64,000 nucleotides of DNA from Chrysogorgia sp. JL179-B06 (GCA_035772405.1 JAYKKM010000056.1:1097501-1161500); one strand, 5' to 3'. Shown: positions 19,687-31,335, numbered from the stretch's first letter. Numbers and translations: made by a program. The notes: generated from the sequence alone by a model not told the origin.

Positions 19687-21496
19687 CAGTTGACTCTCTT
19701 GTACGCGGACACCCTCGGGTATCTGAAAAAGTGTCCGCTTACAGGAATAGTTCTCGTAAATTGACACTTGTCGAATATATGAGTTTTGTCCACCTACAGG
19801 AGCTTCTACTGGTGACTTTCAATTGTACTCACACAAAATGAAACTTAGAATGTCTTAAAACGATTGCTTGTTCTATTTACTTACTCAAGGCTTAAATAGT
19901 TGAAAACGATTTAATCTAAAAAACAGAACTAAACGTCTTTACAATAAAGTACAGCACACCAATGTCGATTGATATCAATTAATGTATACAATTAAGTCAT
20001 ACATGTACATTACATGAAATATTTATGAATGGACGACTGCTTCATTGACTTCAGGTACATGTCCAACAAGATGTCATTGGCATGTGCAATGGCTTGAGAC
20101 AGTTTCTCGTTTCCGTGCCAGTCTGAGAAATCTGTCAACTTCATAACAAGTTGCATGGCACCTTGCACACAATTAACTTCTGGAACTCATGCCAGCGGCT
20201 GGTCAAACCCCTCTATTGTCTCTTCATCGTTCATCTCATTGTCTTCTTCTGATGCTTCAATGATTTCACTCCACATGTTTTCTCTCCAGTTAGGAAATGT
20301 TGTATCAACTCTGCAACGTCGTCATCGAAGGCTGCGATGTATAAATTTGGGGAGATCCTCGATAAAAGTTCCTCAATTTCGAGTAATACTTCACCAGCGA
20401 AAGGATCGTCATCCATTTCCGTGCTCATTTCTTCGTCTGCAGTCATGCCAATGTGCTTAAAGCAGTTAGTGATCACTTCTGTGGGAACTTCATCCCTTCA
20501 CCATCCACCTTACAGCCATCATCCTTTATTGCCATCTATTTGACCTGCAACGTACTGCAGTAGTTTCCGCCTGTAGTAAACCTTCCACGTTTTTATAATT
20601 CCTGCATCAAGAGGCTGTGTTCGAGAAGTGGTGTTCTTTGGCAGGAACTCGATATTGATGTTAGAGAATTAGCTTTTCAGGGAGGATGTGTGGGAAGGAG
20701 CGCTGTCCAGAAAGAGCAGTATGTGTCGATGTTGCCGATTCATGTTGCTATTAAGCTTGGAAATGATGTTTACCATTATTTCCGACATCATTCATGTATT
20801 TTCGTTACTGAAATATTGGGCTCCGCACGGACGTGAAATTTCAGGTAATCCAGCAATGCAACGCAGCTTCTTGCTTTTGCCGATTAAGAAATAAGATGGC
20901 GCTTTCTTTTTCACCGGCGACATTCACAAAGAATGCAACAGTGATTCGTTGCTTTGCATTCTTTCCACCACGGCACCGTTTTCTGCAAGAGACTTACTGG
21001 GCAAAGTTTTCCAAAATGTTCCATCCTCGCCAGTGATGTTCAATTTTCCAATGTTGTGTCGCCGTTTCCACTTTGAAAACCAGCCTTCGGAACCTGTGAA
21101 GGAGGTGTCTCCAAGTTGATCTACGATTAAGCGCACATCTTTGAAATAATCGTAGCTATTTACGATTTACCGAATCTCTGTGCCAGCTGACATTTGAAGT
21201 GGTCAAAATGCCCTGAGCGCATTTTGCAATGAATAATGTCTGAACACCCTCCGTAATGCTCATAAGGGTTTTAGTAATTGGATTATTTTTCCGGGATGTC
21301 CGCTTACGAGAGTGTAAAAACAAAAGAAAAATCCAAATTATCATCATCAAAAGTGTCCGCATCCGCTTATGGGAGTGTCCGGTTATGGGAACGTACAAAT
21401 ACAGAGTTTTACTGGGAGTTCAAATGGGGTTTTGGAAAGGTGTCTATATCTGGGGCTGTCCGCTTACGAGAGTGTCTGCACAGAGAGAGTCAACTG
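19687..21496. mobile_element. Tigger/pogo DNA transposon, 1,810 bp, with TA duplication
   Basis: CAGTTGACTCTCTTGTACGC at the left end and its counterpart (GTCTGCACAGAGAGAGTCAA, then CTG) at the right end, flanked by TA at 19685-19686 and 21497-21498. GTCCGCTTAC(G/A)(A/G)GAG words are repeated inside both ends, as in Tigger elements. The transposase is on the minus strand and broken. Confidence 0.92.
20155..21240 (-). pseudogene. Tigger/pogo transposase (CENP-B-type HTH and DDE), broken
   Basis: Read leftward: DTSFTGSEGWFSKWKRRHNI is the second helix-turn-helix of CENP-B/Tigger proteins. A degraded middle follows. Then RHILLFLDSAPSHTSS and [39 protein letters not shown] show the DDE core with its LPxNTTSxxQPLDAG signature. 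A C-terminal acidic frame (EMSTEMDDDPFAGEVLLEIE) starts at 20476. Internal stops and at least two frame changes make it a pseudogene. Confidence 0.88.
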
Positions 21497-21551
21497 TATT
21501 ATATATATTTTTTATTTAGTATATTGCAATATCTTGTCTTCAAGACTAACT

Positions 21552-23660
21552 AAAAGAAAGCCTGTTCCAATGTCCTCTTTAAATATTTCAATTTGCTGTG
21601 TTTGTGAAAAGGAGTCATCAGGTGCTCACACATGTTCTTGTCTGGAAAATGTTCATGTCATCTGCGGAAAAATTAATGTATAGGGATATCAGATGACCCA
21701 AAACCAGCTGAGCCAGCTACTGAGGAACTTGATACTGCTGATGTAATCAGTAAGAAATTGAGCCAGGATGCAGTTACACATAACTGCTGTAACACATAAC
21801 TGCTGTACCTGCGAGCATGATATAAGTGTATTGAATTCAAAAATGGTTGAAATGATGAAAACAATGAAAGAGCTTAAAATCAAAGCATCCAGCCCTGATC
21901 TACCTAAACCTGTTATCTTCAACACGATGATTACAACACAATTCCAGCAATTAAATTTTATGCTGGAAATCATGGGCAAAATAGTTCTTCCATCTTGAGA
22001 TGTGAAACATTCTTCCAAGTACTTTCAAGTAGATTATAAACGCTGAGGCAGATCCACAAAAAACAGCACTCAGAGGAACAGAAAAATATTCAGGGTCATT
22101 GTCATCAGTACTATTATCTGCAGAGAATAATGAGAGTATAATAAATGGAGGCAATAATTACTGGTATGGCATCAAGAATACAGTGAAACAGCATATATCT
22201 TGTAATGGACAATATTCCTAACTTCACTGAGGCACTTCACAGTATGCAGGTAACAGAAAACCCGATACAGATAAAATTGTCTGTGATAAAGTCCAAATCG
22301 GCAGCTCAGCAATTTGAACACCAAATAGCAGCACATATTGCTACAGGAAGTGATCATGGCCACAGTAGAAACCATTTCAATGAAATTGTTTCTGCAATAA
22401 ATGTGTGGTTTGACCAACAAACAGCCAGTCAAATTATCAAGCCCTTGCCTTCAACTGGTTTCCAACCTCATTCATATGTCTGCTGTGATAAAAGGACACC
22501 TCATCGAATCTCCAACCATGCCATTATGATTTGCCCAATTGTTAGTGGAACAAGTGTTGCAATTCCTGTGAATTCACCAGAAGTATATCCAGCAGATTCC
22601 TTAAGCACAGATGGGGGTTGTGTTAACCAACTGGCAAAACAAGTCATCAAGACCATACAGGAAGCATATGGTGATTCTGAAAGCTTAAATCTAAACGCAA
22701 TGTGGCAAGGTATCTCTGTTCTGATGGGCAATATCAAGCAGATAGGTTTAGAAACACTATTCGATAAGAGCTTGGTATCCCTATTGATCCTGAGTTTTCA
22801 GTTGTTGTTTGGGACCAATCCGATTGGATAAATCTTGCTATACTCAATATTAGAGATGGAAAGATTGGTTTATCATCTAACCACCTGATGGAAAAATGAT
22901 GAGTAGCGTTATAGCATTTGCACAGTCCGATAGGTTCAAGCTAAAGATGACAAGAGGCAATTGTGCCACAAGATTTTGGTCAACGCAGTACATCGAATTC
23001 AAGACCATCATCGAACATCACCAGCCTACACAGTTGCTTTCAGAAGTTATGGCTATAACGAAGTAAAGGAATACGAAATTCTTGGCACTGACTTTGTGGT
23101 GGACCTATGCTGCATGTGCAATACCATGAAAGCTGTTATTAAACTGGTAGTGCCTATCCTAAAGAAGCAAAGCACATTGGTGAAATAATGAATGGAAGTT
23201 TCAAAGGCCATCGGTTGGTCCCTGGGAGGAAGCTAATTTGACAAGATGTTAGCCACTATTACTGGGAAGCAAGGGACACTGGTGACTGTCAAAGAGACTT
23301 TGAAATATTTGTCAAAGAGACAGTACAGTCTTTGAGTGAAAGATATGACAACTGTATGCCAGTCATGTGTGAAAATCTGAAGTGTTTTGCTTTGGAGTCT
23401 ATTGTCACTTTCCTTTACAGGGAAAGGCAGCTCAATACATGGCGCTTTCAAAGCAAGTAAATCCATTCCAACCCACCAATTGGAAGCAAGGAACACCTTG
23501 AAAACATGGAGAAGATGGCTAGTGATGTAAAGGATTGTTTGTCAGAAGCTCGTTTTGCTGGTAGATTCCTTGAGTGTTTCAGAGGAATTAACATAAATGG
23601 CATATTTGATAACGAAGATAGACTAAAAGAATTTTTAAAACTATCAGAAGAAAGAAAGGA
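21552..23660 (+). pseudogene. Decayed multi-part protein with N-terminal zinc knot (transposon-derived)
   Basis: The first part (21569) reads ISICCVCEKESSGAHTCSCL then ENVHVICGK, a CxxC...HxCxxC...HxxC zinc cluster seen at the start of many hAT-like proteins. A helical part (CEHDISVLNSKMVEMMKTMK) follows after a 19-bp duplication (CACATAACTGCTGTAA twice near 21779-21808) that breaks the frame. The main part (22205-22831) reads QIKLSVIKSKSAAQQFEHQI, NHFNEIVSAINVWFDQQTAS and PIVSGTSVAIPVNSPEVYPA, then continues in other frames with KMTRGNCATRFWSTQYIEFK (about 22950) and MPVMCENLKCFALESIVTFL (about 23355). The TRGNCATRFWST stretch recalls the hAT insertion-domain region. Five or more frame breaks. 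Confidence 0.5.
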
Positions 23661-23663
23661 GTA

Positions 23664-24214
23664 ATGTCAGTGGACGTATGCACCAAGGAGTGGATGCAAC
23701 CCCTATTTTCAGGTGTCCAGCACGATATTGCAAGGGAAACATGGCGGGGTCATAAGTTGTATAAAAAATCTGTTGCAGAATTGCAACAACAATGTAAAAC
23801 CTGTGGTGTTTCATCCTTAGGACAAAAGCACGAACTTGTGGAAAGATTGGCATTAGGGAGTGGTGAAGCAGAAGCAAGCAGATTCCAGCCTTTATACAAT
23901 GGAGTATTATCTTCAATTCCGAACTCACTCTCCGAACTTAAAAATTCTCAATCTCATCACTTAAACACATTTTGAAGTCGCACGCACTTTCTTATTCTGG
24001 CACCAAAGATGAGTTGGTTCTGCACGTGTATCTCTTGAGAAATCGCCGTTCGCATTTGGCATTTTACCAACAAGAAAAATACATAGAACGATGCATACAA
24101 ACAGCCAAGAAAATAATATATTTGCAGATTAAAGAAACATTCTTGGAATGCAATGATACAAGGAGAATTCGCACAAACAAAACACACTTGGTTGAAAAAT
24201 CCCAATCCCTATAA
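23664..24214 (+). pseudogene. SAP-domain protein with two SAP motifs, one frame break
   Basis: MSVDVCTKEWMQPLFSGVQH is followed by the first SAP motif, LYKKSVAELQQQCKTCGVSS LGQKHELVERLA. After a linker and a one-frame change at about 23970 comes a second SAP motif (HILKSHALSYSGTKDELVLH). SAP motifs are helix-extended-loop-helix DNA-binding modules (scaffold attachment factor, Acinus, PIAS). It lies in line with the zinc-knot protein upstream and is probably its C-terminal continuation or partner. Confidence 0.65.
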
Positions 24215-24243
24215 ATATCAAGAGTCCCATATACCTGCATAAT

Positions 24244-24570
24244 TTGTTCAACCCTCTAAAGGATTATGTCAACCGTCATACCTTTCAAGCTAATAATTGT
24301 GAATCTTGCAATGAAGAGGAAACGTCACATGCAAGGGTGAGGGAGATTGATGATGAGTATCATCGCTATTTTGAGGTTGTTACCCAGGTGAAAGTACGCT
24401 GGTCAAAAGAGGATATTGGCAACACAGGTTGGAGGGGTGGATGGTATAACGTGGAGGTTCAGTCGAGTGATATGTCGGATGAAATCACCCTAATCTATTT
24501 GTTGTCCGATTCCGTTTATAAAGTCGAAGTTACTCCAATGTTGGCTCAAGGGAAAATAAAAATAGCTTGA
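24244..24570 (+). pseudogene. C-terminal beta-rich domain of the SAP gene
   Basis: A 108-codon frame (RHTFQANNCESCNEEETSHA, then VTQVKVRWSKEDIGNTGWRG and GWYNVEVQSSDMSDEITLIY). Trp and Gly spacing in VRWSKEDIGNTGWRGGWY suggests a small beta-barrel (SH3/Tudor-like) module. It lies just downstream on the same strand as the SAP motifs and may be their last exon. Domain class inferred from pattern only. Confidence 0.4.
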
Positions 24571-24620
24571 TCTAAATCATAATCATTATGGAACAAGTTG
24601 GCATACTACATGAACTTTTA

Positions 24621-24674
24621 ACCACCATAGTGGTTATAACCACCATAGTGGTTATAACCACCATAGTGGATATA
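24621..24674. repeat. Three tandem 18-bp units containing a near-palindrome
   Basis: ACCACCATAGTGGTTATA twice, then ACCACCATAGTGGATATA. Each unit holds the near-palindrome CCACCATAGTGG. Confidence 0.95.
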
Positions 24675-25370
24675 ATCATAATCGGTTCTATGAGGGTATA
24701 AATAGGGATCCTAACTTTACAACGATCACCCCTGATGAAGACACTAGATTGGAGTGTTGAAACGTTGGGTCATGGACAGTAACTTTTAAAGTTTACGTTC
24801 AAAAAACATTTTAAAGCCAGAGTAGCATCAAACTATGTATGATTTATCACCTGGTTGTGTTAACTTTAGACCTTATCTAAACAAGTCATTTGAAACTGTT
24901 CTTCTGGAGGTTTTTTTGCCCATTTTGAAGATCAATTTATTGTGGCAAAGTACTAAAAGTATTTGTTTCAAATATTGGATGCATACATGTAAATATATTC
25001 CTAGTTCTTACTGTAACCCTATCATGCATTAAAAATTGCGGAACTTCTTCCTGCCAAACACGCATCATTCAGTGGTTTTTTTCATTAAATGATTTACAAT
25101 GTATAAATAACTCAATTCGAGGTTATTACCTCATCAAGCTACTCGTGAAGTTATTGTCAATACCTTGATTCTACCTCTGTTCGAATATGGAGATCTTGTC
25201 TGTGGGGATAAGGCAAATGACACTTTGACACACTGTAAATACTGCACAATAAAGCTGTTAAAGAGATCCTAAACATGCAGAAAGATGATTCAAGTAAAAT
25301 GGCTCTACAGTTATTGGGGTTTTCCCCTGTTGGTTCCTGGCATTATTTATTAACAAACAAACTGGAAACC
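24675..25370 (+). mobile_element. Retroelement pieces: GATGAAGACAC...GAAACGTTGGG motif and LINE RT tail
   Basis: CCTGATGAAGACACTAG ... GTGTTGAAACGTTGGG near 24730-24770 is the motif often found in the terminal region of Penelope-like and some LINE elements. Further on, an ATG-less frame reads QATREVIVNTLILPLFEYGD then LVCGDKAND and (after a break) KAVKEILNMQKDDSSKMALQ LLGF, a LINE RT C-terminal segment. They may be two separate remnants. Confidence 0.6.
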
Positions 25371-25865
25371 ATTAAACCTTCGACGGCAACTCCGTCGATG
25401 CCAATTTCTATATAAATCAATAGAGAACAACTTGATTGATTTCATGTGTGGCGGGCAGGTCCATTTATACAACACAATTAAGAAACTACGACTGCCGCCA
25501 CATGTAAACAACGTTCGGTTTTAATACATAAAAGAATAATACAAAATAAACAATAAACTTGATAACTTCGGCAATGGCACTAGCTTTCCTCTTCGCTTCG
25601 AGTTCAAGTTCACAACTGATTGACAGGTATCGAATTATAAACGTATCCGCGTTACGCTATAACGTCATAAACATAATTGTTAACAAAACATGAACCTCTT
25701 CGTTACACCAGTAACCACAAACACTCACTAGGGCCAACTAAGAACAAATTATAACTTTATTAAAGACTGAAATATCTTACCTACAGTAAATCTATAACTA
25801 AAGCGAACACAATTTAACTAGAAATACGAATACGCAATAATCCCCTCGCTCGCCTCTTCTAACAC
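25371..25865. other. No gene recognised
   Basis: No open frame with recognisable content. Confidence 0.35.
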
Positions 25866-25897
25866 TTCTCCCACCCCACCCCACCCCACCCCACCCC
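25866..25897. repeat. (CACCC)n microsatellite
   Basis: About six CCCAC units in a row. Confidence 0.9.
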
Positions 25898-26244
25898 TAG
25901 ACATTATTTTCCCATCCATGGTCCCCAGTGCCCAGATCGCGTATTTGTATTTGTGGTCTCTGTCGATAAGATTTTGGACGTTATCTCGGCCAATATATAT
26001 TTACTCGATTTCAATTCTGAAAACAGAATTGGAATTCGCGAGTCCAAATACATAACGCACGTGCCCATAATATTACGCAAACGTGTATAACCTTCGTAAA
26101 AACCCATTTATGTATAGTTCGTCAGATCACCACTCGCCAATGGCCTCCTTCGCCCAAAATCCAAATATTGTCCAAATCAAACGGTTCACCCAAAACGACT
26201 TTTTACTTCCTTATAAGGAGTTGGTGCTACCATGCTCCGCTCAT
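25898..26244. other. No gene recognised
   Basis: A minus-strand frame at 25904-26107 ([20 protein letters not shown]) has no recognised family or neighbours and is left as chance. Confidence 0.3.
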
Positions 26245-26761
26245 ATATATATATATATATATCTGTGTGTGTCTGTGTGTGTGTGTGTGTGTGTCTGTGT
26301 GTGTGTGTGTCTGTGTGTCTGTGTGTGTGTGTGTATGTGTGTATGTGTGTATGTGTGTGTGTGTGTGTGTGTATGTGTGTATGTGTGTATGTATATATAT
26401 GTATATATATGTATATATATGTATATATATGTATATATATGTATATATATGTATATATATGTATATATATGTATATATATGTATATATATGTATATATAT
26501 GTATATATATGTATATATGTGTATATATGTATATATATGTATATATATGTATATATATGTATGTATATGTATGTATATGTATGTATATGTATGTATATGT
26601 ATGTATATGTATGTATATGTATGTATATGTATATATATGTATATATATGTATATATATATGTATATATATATGTATATATGTATATATATATGTATATAT
26701 ATATGTATATATATATGTATATATATATGTATATATATGTATATATATGTATATATATGTA

Positions 26762-26803
<42 letters not shown>
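26245..26803. repeat. Compound TA/TG microsatellite with 10-bp GTATATATAT units
   Basis: (TA)n, (TG)n with TC breaks, then long runs of GTATATATAT and GTATGTATAT. Tyr/Ile/Val/Cys-only frames through it on both strands are artefacts. Confidence 0.97.
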
Positions 26804-26806
<3 letters not shown>

Positions 26807-26921
26807 ATGCTACCTTGAAAAACCACACAACTGATACAAGCAACTTATCGAATGTATAATTTATTAATTTTCACAGGCTCAGAGTCAGTACTTTCAACGT
26901 TTTACAATTTGTAAAGCTTAC

Positions 26922-27875
26922 CTGTTTGCCCCAACTTTTCTGCAATTTCCTTTAAAGTGCCTATGAAACGAAAATTAAGTTTGTTTTATTTGAAAGAACT
27001 TTTAAAATAATGAAGAATATTAATTTACAGCTTTCTCATATTTTACTTGGTTCTTGAGATATTTAGACTTATGTGATATTCAAATGAGATAGCTATGACG
27101 TCAAGGGGTTTGCAATACATTTTAACATATTGGAAAATCGTGTATATCTTTAAGATTATTAAACGAAATCACTTGAAACATTGCATGTGGATACAGACAC
27201 CTAAACTGGAGAACATCGTTCTAGTTTTATGGTCGCCATGGTAACAAATTAGTTTTCAGACATCTTGATTTCTAAAATAAAATTATTTGTTTTCTCTTCC
27301 GTCCCAAACATTTGCGGGTTGGTACTGGTTTAGCAGATTTTCACTGAATTAACCAATTCGAAGCTGAAGTTTAACTTTGGTGCAACACATAGCTATGTCA
27401 GAAAACAAAGATTTTTGACAAAGAGACTTAGAGGTCTGGGAACTATATTATTACTATTGCAACATTGAAACTTGAACGATGTTCTCCAGTTTAGTGGTTT
27501 GTATCCACATGCAAAGTTTCAGGTGATTTCGTTTAATAATCTTAAAGATATACACGATTTTCCAATATGTTAAAATGTATTGCAAACCCCTTGACGTCAT
27601 AGCTATCTCATTTGAATATCACATAAGTCTAAATATCTTGAGAACCAAGTGAAATATGAAAGAACTGTAAATTAATATTCTTCATTATTTTAAAAGCTCT
27701 TTCAAATAAAACAAACTTAATTTTCGTTTCATAGGCACTTTAAAGCTTGCTCTCGAAGGTCTCTGTTCTTAAATTCCGGCGATCGCACATCGTAAAGGCA
27801 TGGATAATCTGGCCAAATATCAGCTATTTGATCGTCTAACATTACATCAGCCACCAATACACTAGGTGCCGCCAT
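26922..27875 (-). pseudogene. MADF-domain exon split by a 784-bp TTAA MITE
   Basis: The minus-strand frame starts at 27875 with MAAPSVLVADVMLDDQIADI, then DYPCLYDVRSPEFKNRD and LREQAL up to TTAA at 27740-27743. It resumes at 26955 with KEIAEKLGQTG and a GTAAGC donor. With the insert and one TTAA removed the frame is continuous. CLYD...SPEFKNRD...R...L..IAEKLG is the MADF fold, a Myb/SANT-like DNA-binding domain of Adf-1 type that is common as the second protein of PIF/Harbinger elements. A second MADF exon lies at 35.6 kb. The insert destroys this copy unless it is spliced out. Confidence 0.8.
26956..27739. mobile_element. 784-bp MITE with inverted arms of about 265 bp and TTAA duplication
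   Basis: AGTGCCTATGAAACGAAAAT at the left and its complement at the right. The arms 26956-27220 and 27475-27739 are nearly identical. TTAA lies at 26952-26955 and 27740-27743. The middle has no coding frame. TTAA places it with Kolobok or piggyBac. Confidence 0.93.
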
Positions 27876-28486
27876 GTTTGTTGTTTTGAAATTTGAACCT
27901 CAACACGCATGCGTATTGCCGGAAAGTTGTAAGCTCGCTGCTTTCACTACCCGCACACTAGAGGAAATTGTCATTCGTGACAAAAATTATTCAACATGTT
28001 GAATATTTGTGGAAGACTGCACGAGTGACGAAATGCTTACAAAACTGCCCCGCACACTGGAGCTTACGCCTTATGCCATCGGTCACGAATGAAGTTTGGC
28101 TAAGCAGATAGCACTAGTGTGCGCCGGGCTTAACAATCGTTTAGCCATCCTTCCTCTAGCTTCGCTTTTATGGCCTAAACATGCATCTAAACATAGGTAT
28201 ATTTGTATTCAGTTGAACCTCCACTAAAACGTGAAATGGAATGTCGAAAAGTCCGAAATTTATTTTTTTTAAATCCCGAAAATCGGGAGAAAAGTCCGGA
28301 GATCTTTGAAAATCCCATACATTTTTTTTGGAGTAAAATGCCCCTCCGGTAGGTATTCACTTACACAAGGCTGTGACCATACCTAGATCTTTTTCTGACA
28401 AGTTTCAATTGTGTTCACGATTTTTAATACCAGTGATATGTCAATCCAAGATTGTTGAATAGTATCTTGTCCAACCACGACAAGAA
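27876..28486. other. Terminal region with repeated GCACACTAG/GCACACTGG words; no gene
   Basis: CCCGCACACTAGAGG (about 27950), CCCGCACACTGGAGC (about 28050) and CACTAGTGTGCGCCGGGCTTAA (about 28112) look like terminal and subterminal repeats of a DNA transposon, perhaps the Harbinger element that carried the MADF gene. Confidence 0.35.
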
Positions 28487-28641
28487 GGTATCCAATGTGA
28501 CGTGTGCGACAGATGGCAACGCAGGATATGCGACACTGGCGTTTCGCGAGAGGATTACAGGAGAGCTGTCCGATCTAGCGATGCGATTGACTGGCGATGT
28601 GAAGATTTCCTCAATATGAGTATGGGATTACTTCTTCTTAA

Positions 28642-30295
28642 GGGGAGGGTTAACCCAAACCTTGACTCAGATGGTAATTTTCTTTTTTTTGAAGAATTAG
28701 AATCTTTGAAGCCTACTTAATTATCTCTATTGCAATTTATTTGTCAAGCGTTCGAAAAAACCCAGTTTTCCCCTTGATTTCCTCAATGTTTAGATAAATC
28801 GCGTGGGAAAAGTACTGGGAACGAAGTTGTTGTTTGGTCACTAGAGCGTAATGGCTTCTCGTGGCAGGACGTATTTTGTACGTTTCTGTTGTGTGATAGC
28901 CTGAGAGGACATAACTATCGGTAACCAGCTGGGTAAAGACATCATAAAGTCTCGTGATCCCGATCCTTTTCACACGAAGAACTGTGTGATATAAGTACTG
29001 CGCGATTCGTGTGGTCTTTTCCTGTTCGTTGGAGACACTGTCGTGGCAATATTGGGAGGCTGGTTTTAAGTCTGTCTCGGGGCAAGTAAAAATGTGTAAA
29101 TTTGACTTCATATATGTGAAATAGATGTATTGAAGTATGGCTCTAGTATTTCGAAATGTTTGAATGGTGACTTGCCCCGAGACTTATATAATTTTACTGT
29201 TTTGTTGAGGGTTGGCTGGGTGCTGTCCAATTTTCCAAATATATCCCAGAATGCACTAGGGTCGTAATGGCAATTGAAAAGCAGGTCCTGCCCCACCTGG
29301 CAATCTCATTCTCTGATTATGAGCATGGTCAATTGTTCTGCTTACATAATTGGTAGATGGAAAAGGCTCATTTTCCAGTCTACAAAGTTGTTTTAATTTT
29401 GTCAATATACAAGAGACGAACAGGGCTTTCAGAAATCTCGTGGAATGGTAAATCAGTAGTGAGTGCATGATTAAATGCGATGCTTTTGATCAGTATCGCT
29501 ATATATAGTATTTGAAAATCGAGTCATAAAGCCGATTTAAGGACCACCGAGAAGGAAAAGAGACGCCCAAGGACTGCTCAGCTTCTTTGTGTTCAAAGAG
29601 AGGAAGACCTCAGAGAAGCAGTGGAATCACTTATGAAGCTGGAGGTTTCAACGAATAACTGACTGTGAAATGAAAAATGATCACATGAAAACAAATTTCT
29701 ACCATAATTTCAGCTTCGTTTAATCACTATGAGCTTTAAAGTTGTTTTTCTCTGATTGCACTTTTTATACTTTTATACTTTTTTATACTGAGAAAAGATA
29801 TCTCAAGAACCATTTGATCAATTAATTTGAAATTTTCAAGAGTTATAGAAATAAATGAGTTATTGGGGATGAGCTGAAGATTTTGTCATATTTTGTTTCT
29901 GTTAAAAGATATTAAAAATATTGAACAATGATTGATGTTATGATTTTTAGATCGGTCTAGACACTACAGTTTTTGAAATATTGGAAAACCCCCACCTCAT
30001 CCCCACCATTATTGTATATACCAATGAATTTCAATATATAACATAAGACTCTGTATCCTATAACAAGATGTCTTTTCTCAACTGCATGTAGGTAATTCAC
30101 AGCATGCGGTCTTTTTGATAGCCAGGTTACCAATAGCAACGCTATGTGCAAACTCAAAATCGATCTAATATGAATCTCTGGTTCATAAGCTATCTGGTGA
30201 TGTATAGTTTGCCATAGTTTTGAAGTAAGGAACAGCTTTTATGGGCTAATGAAAACATAACAGTGATTTATGCCAATTTCACGTTAACCCTCCCC
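28642..30295. mobile_element. 1,654-bp DNA element with GGGGAGGGTTAAC inverted ends and TTAA duplication
   Basis: The left end GGGGAGGGTTAACCC and right end GTTAACCCTCCCC share 13 bp, and TTAA lies at 28638-28641 and 30296-30299. Minus-strand coding remnants lie inside. TTAA again suggests Kolobok or piggyBac, but no transposase signature is recognised. Confidence 0.88.
28737..29468 (-). pseudogene. Broken ORF of the GGGGAGGG element, unrecognised
   Basis: Three overlapping frames on one strand: RLENEPFPSTNYVSRTIDHA (from 29468), MGQDLLFNCHYDPSAFWDIF (from 29296) and, after two stops, MKSNLHIFTCPETDLKPASQ followed by YCHDSVSNEQEKTTRIAQYL (from 29111). A Cys/His pattern (CP..., YCHD) is visible but does not fit a family I know. 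Probably the element's own protein. Confidence 0.35.
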
Positions 30296-30476
30296 TTAAT
30301 GCCGAGAGTTTGAGAGTGAACGTAAACACATTGGGTGAATATATTTATAATGCAAAATCCCAATTGACTGTACCGAAAAATATGACAACTGGTACATTTA
30401 ACCATAATTCCTTGCGCGCAGTAAACATTGAATCTCGTATAAACAGCAGAAGATACTTTTACGTATTTACGTAGTA

Positions 30477-30586
30477 GTTAAAACATGAGCGGCCAGTGTT
30501 TATGGGCAGTTACAATGGCTACAATGGCTCAAAAAAAAGGCTCGCCATTGTAACTGCCCATAAACATCGAGCGCGAATGTTTTAAC
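30477..30586. repeat. 43-bp inverted repeat (hairpin MITE)
   Basis: Arms GTTAAAACATGAGCGGCCAG...TTACAATGGC (30477-30519) and GCCATTGTAACTGCCC...TGTTTTAAC (30544-30586), almost perfect, with a 24-base loop. Confidence 0.9.
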
Positions 30587-30685
30587 GAACTTGTAAAATG
30601 AGTAGAATATAATAATACTACTTTGTTTCGAAGTTGTAGAAACGGTACAAACAAATTATTTTAACTCCGAAAAAGCTCAATTTGA

Positions 30686-30761
30686 GCAAGTTAACTTTGA
30701 TAAAACGTTGATGTTTAATTAATCAGCAAGTTAACTTTGATAAAACATTGATGTTTTAATT
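30686..30761. repeat. Tandem duplication of 35 bp, period 40
   Basis: GCAAGTTAACTTTGATAAAAC(G/A)TTGATGTTT occurs at 30686 and 30726. Confidence 0.9.
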
Positions 30762-31335
30762 TCTTACAATTCATGTTAACAATGTTTAGCTGTTATTACA
30801 GGTGATTTAAGGTCGCAAAGCATTCAGGTAAAATGTACAGCCGCCATCTTTTTCGGTACCATCAATTATTTTATGATTTGAATATGTTATACAATATCGA
30901 ACATATAATGGCAGAATTGGGTCATGTTTCTCCTGGAAATAAACATTGTATATGATGACTACTTTGACTTCATCTCATTACCATTTTCGAAACAAAAATC
31001 TCTATTAAACCAATAAAGGTTGCTCCAATCAATCAGTCCCTAAGAATTGATTTTAGTGTCATTTGAAAATTGATTAAAAAATTGATTATGTTTAAGAATC
31101 AGGGTTAGTGGTTTGGCATTTACTTTTTTGTTTGTATATTGACAAATTTATTTATATTGACAAATTTATTTGTATACGGTTGGTGATTGGCGCCACTTGG
31201 TTTTCAGAACCAGTGAAATGTTGTCTTTGCTGGCAAAATCAAAGCAGTGGTATGTTATAAATATATATTTATATATATTATATACCATCAAGGCATTGAG
31301 CACTCTAGTCTATTGTAAAACCACTTCTTCAATTA
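30762..31335. other. No gene recognised
   Basis: Short direct repeat TATTGACAAATTTATTT at about 31137-31170; otherwise no feature. Confidence 0.35.

Larger units (their letters stand above)
28487..30473 (+). pseudogene. PHD-like zinc-finger exon split by a TTAA element
   Basis: GIQCDVCDRWQRRICDTGVS then REDYRRAVRSSDAIDWRCED is a CxxC...CxxG...WxC zinc finger of the PHD-like kind that precedes FLYWCH/MULE-type transposases in invertebrates. The frame reaches TTAA at 28638. After the insert (TTAA again at 30296) it continues in frame with NAESLRVNVNTLGEYIYNAK to a stop near 30473. An acceptor-like ACAAG lies near 28484. Confidence 0.6.

Noticed and set aside
26083..26859. Long Tyr/Ile/Val/Cys/His-rich frames on both strands
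   Set aside because: Products of a TA/TG microsatellite; low complexity in all frames.
28737..29111. Known transposase in the GGGGAGGG element
   Set aside because: No DDE blocks could be found; left as unrecognised coding remnant.
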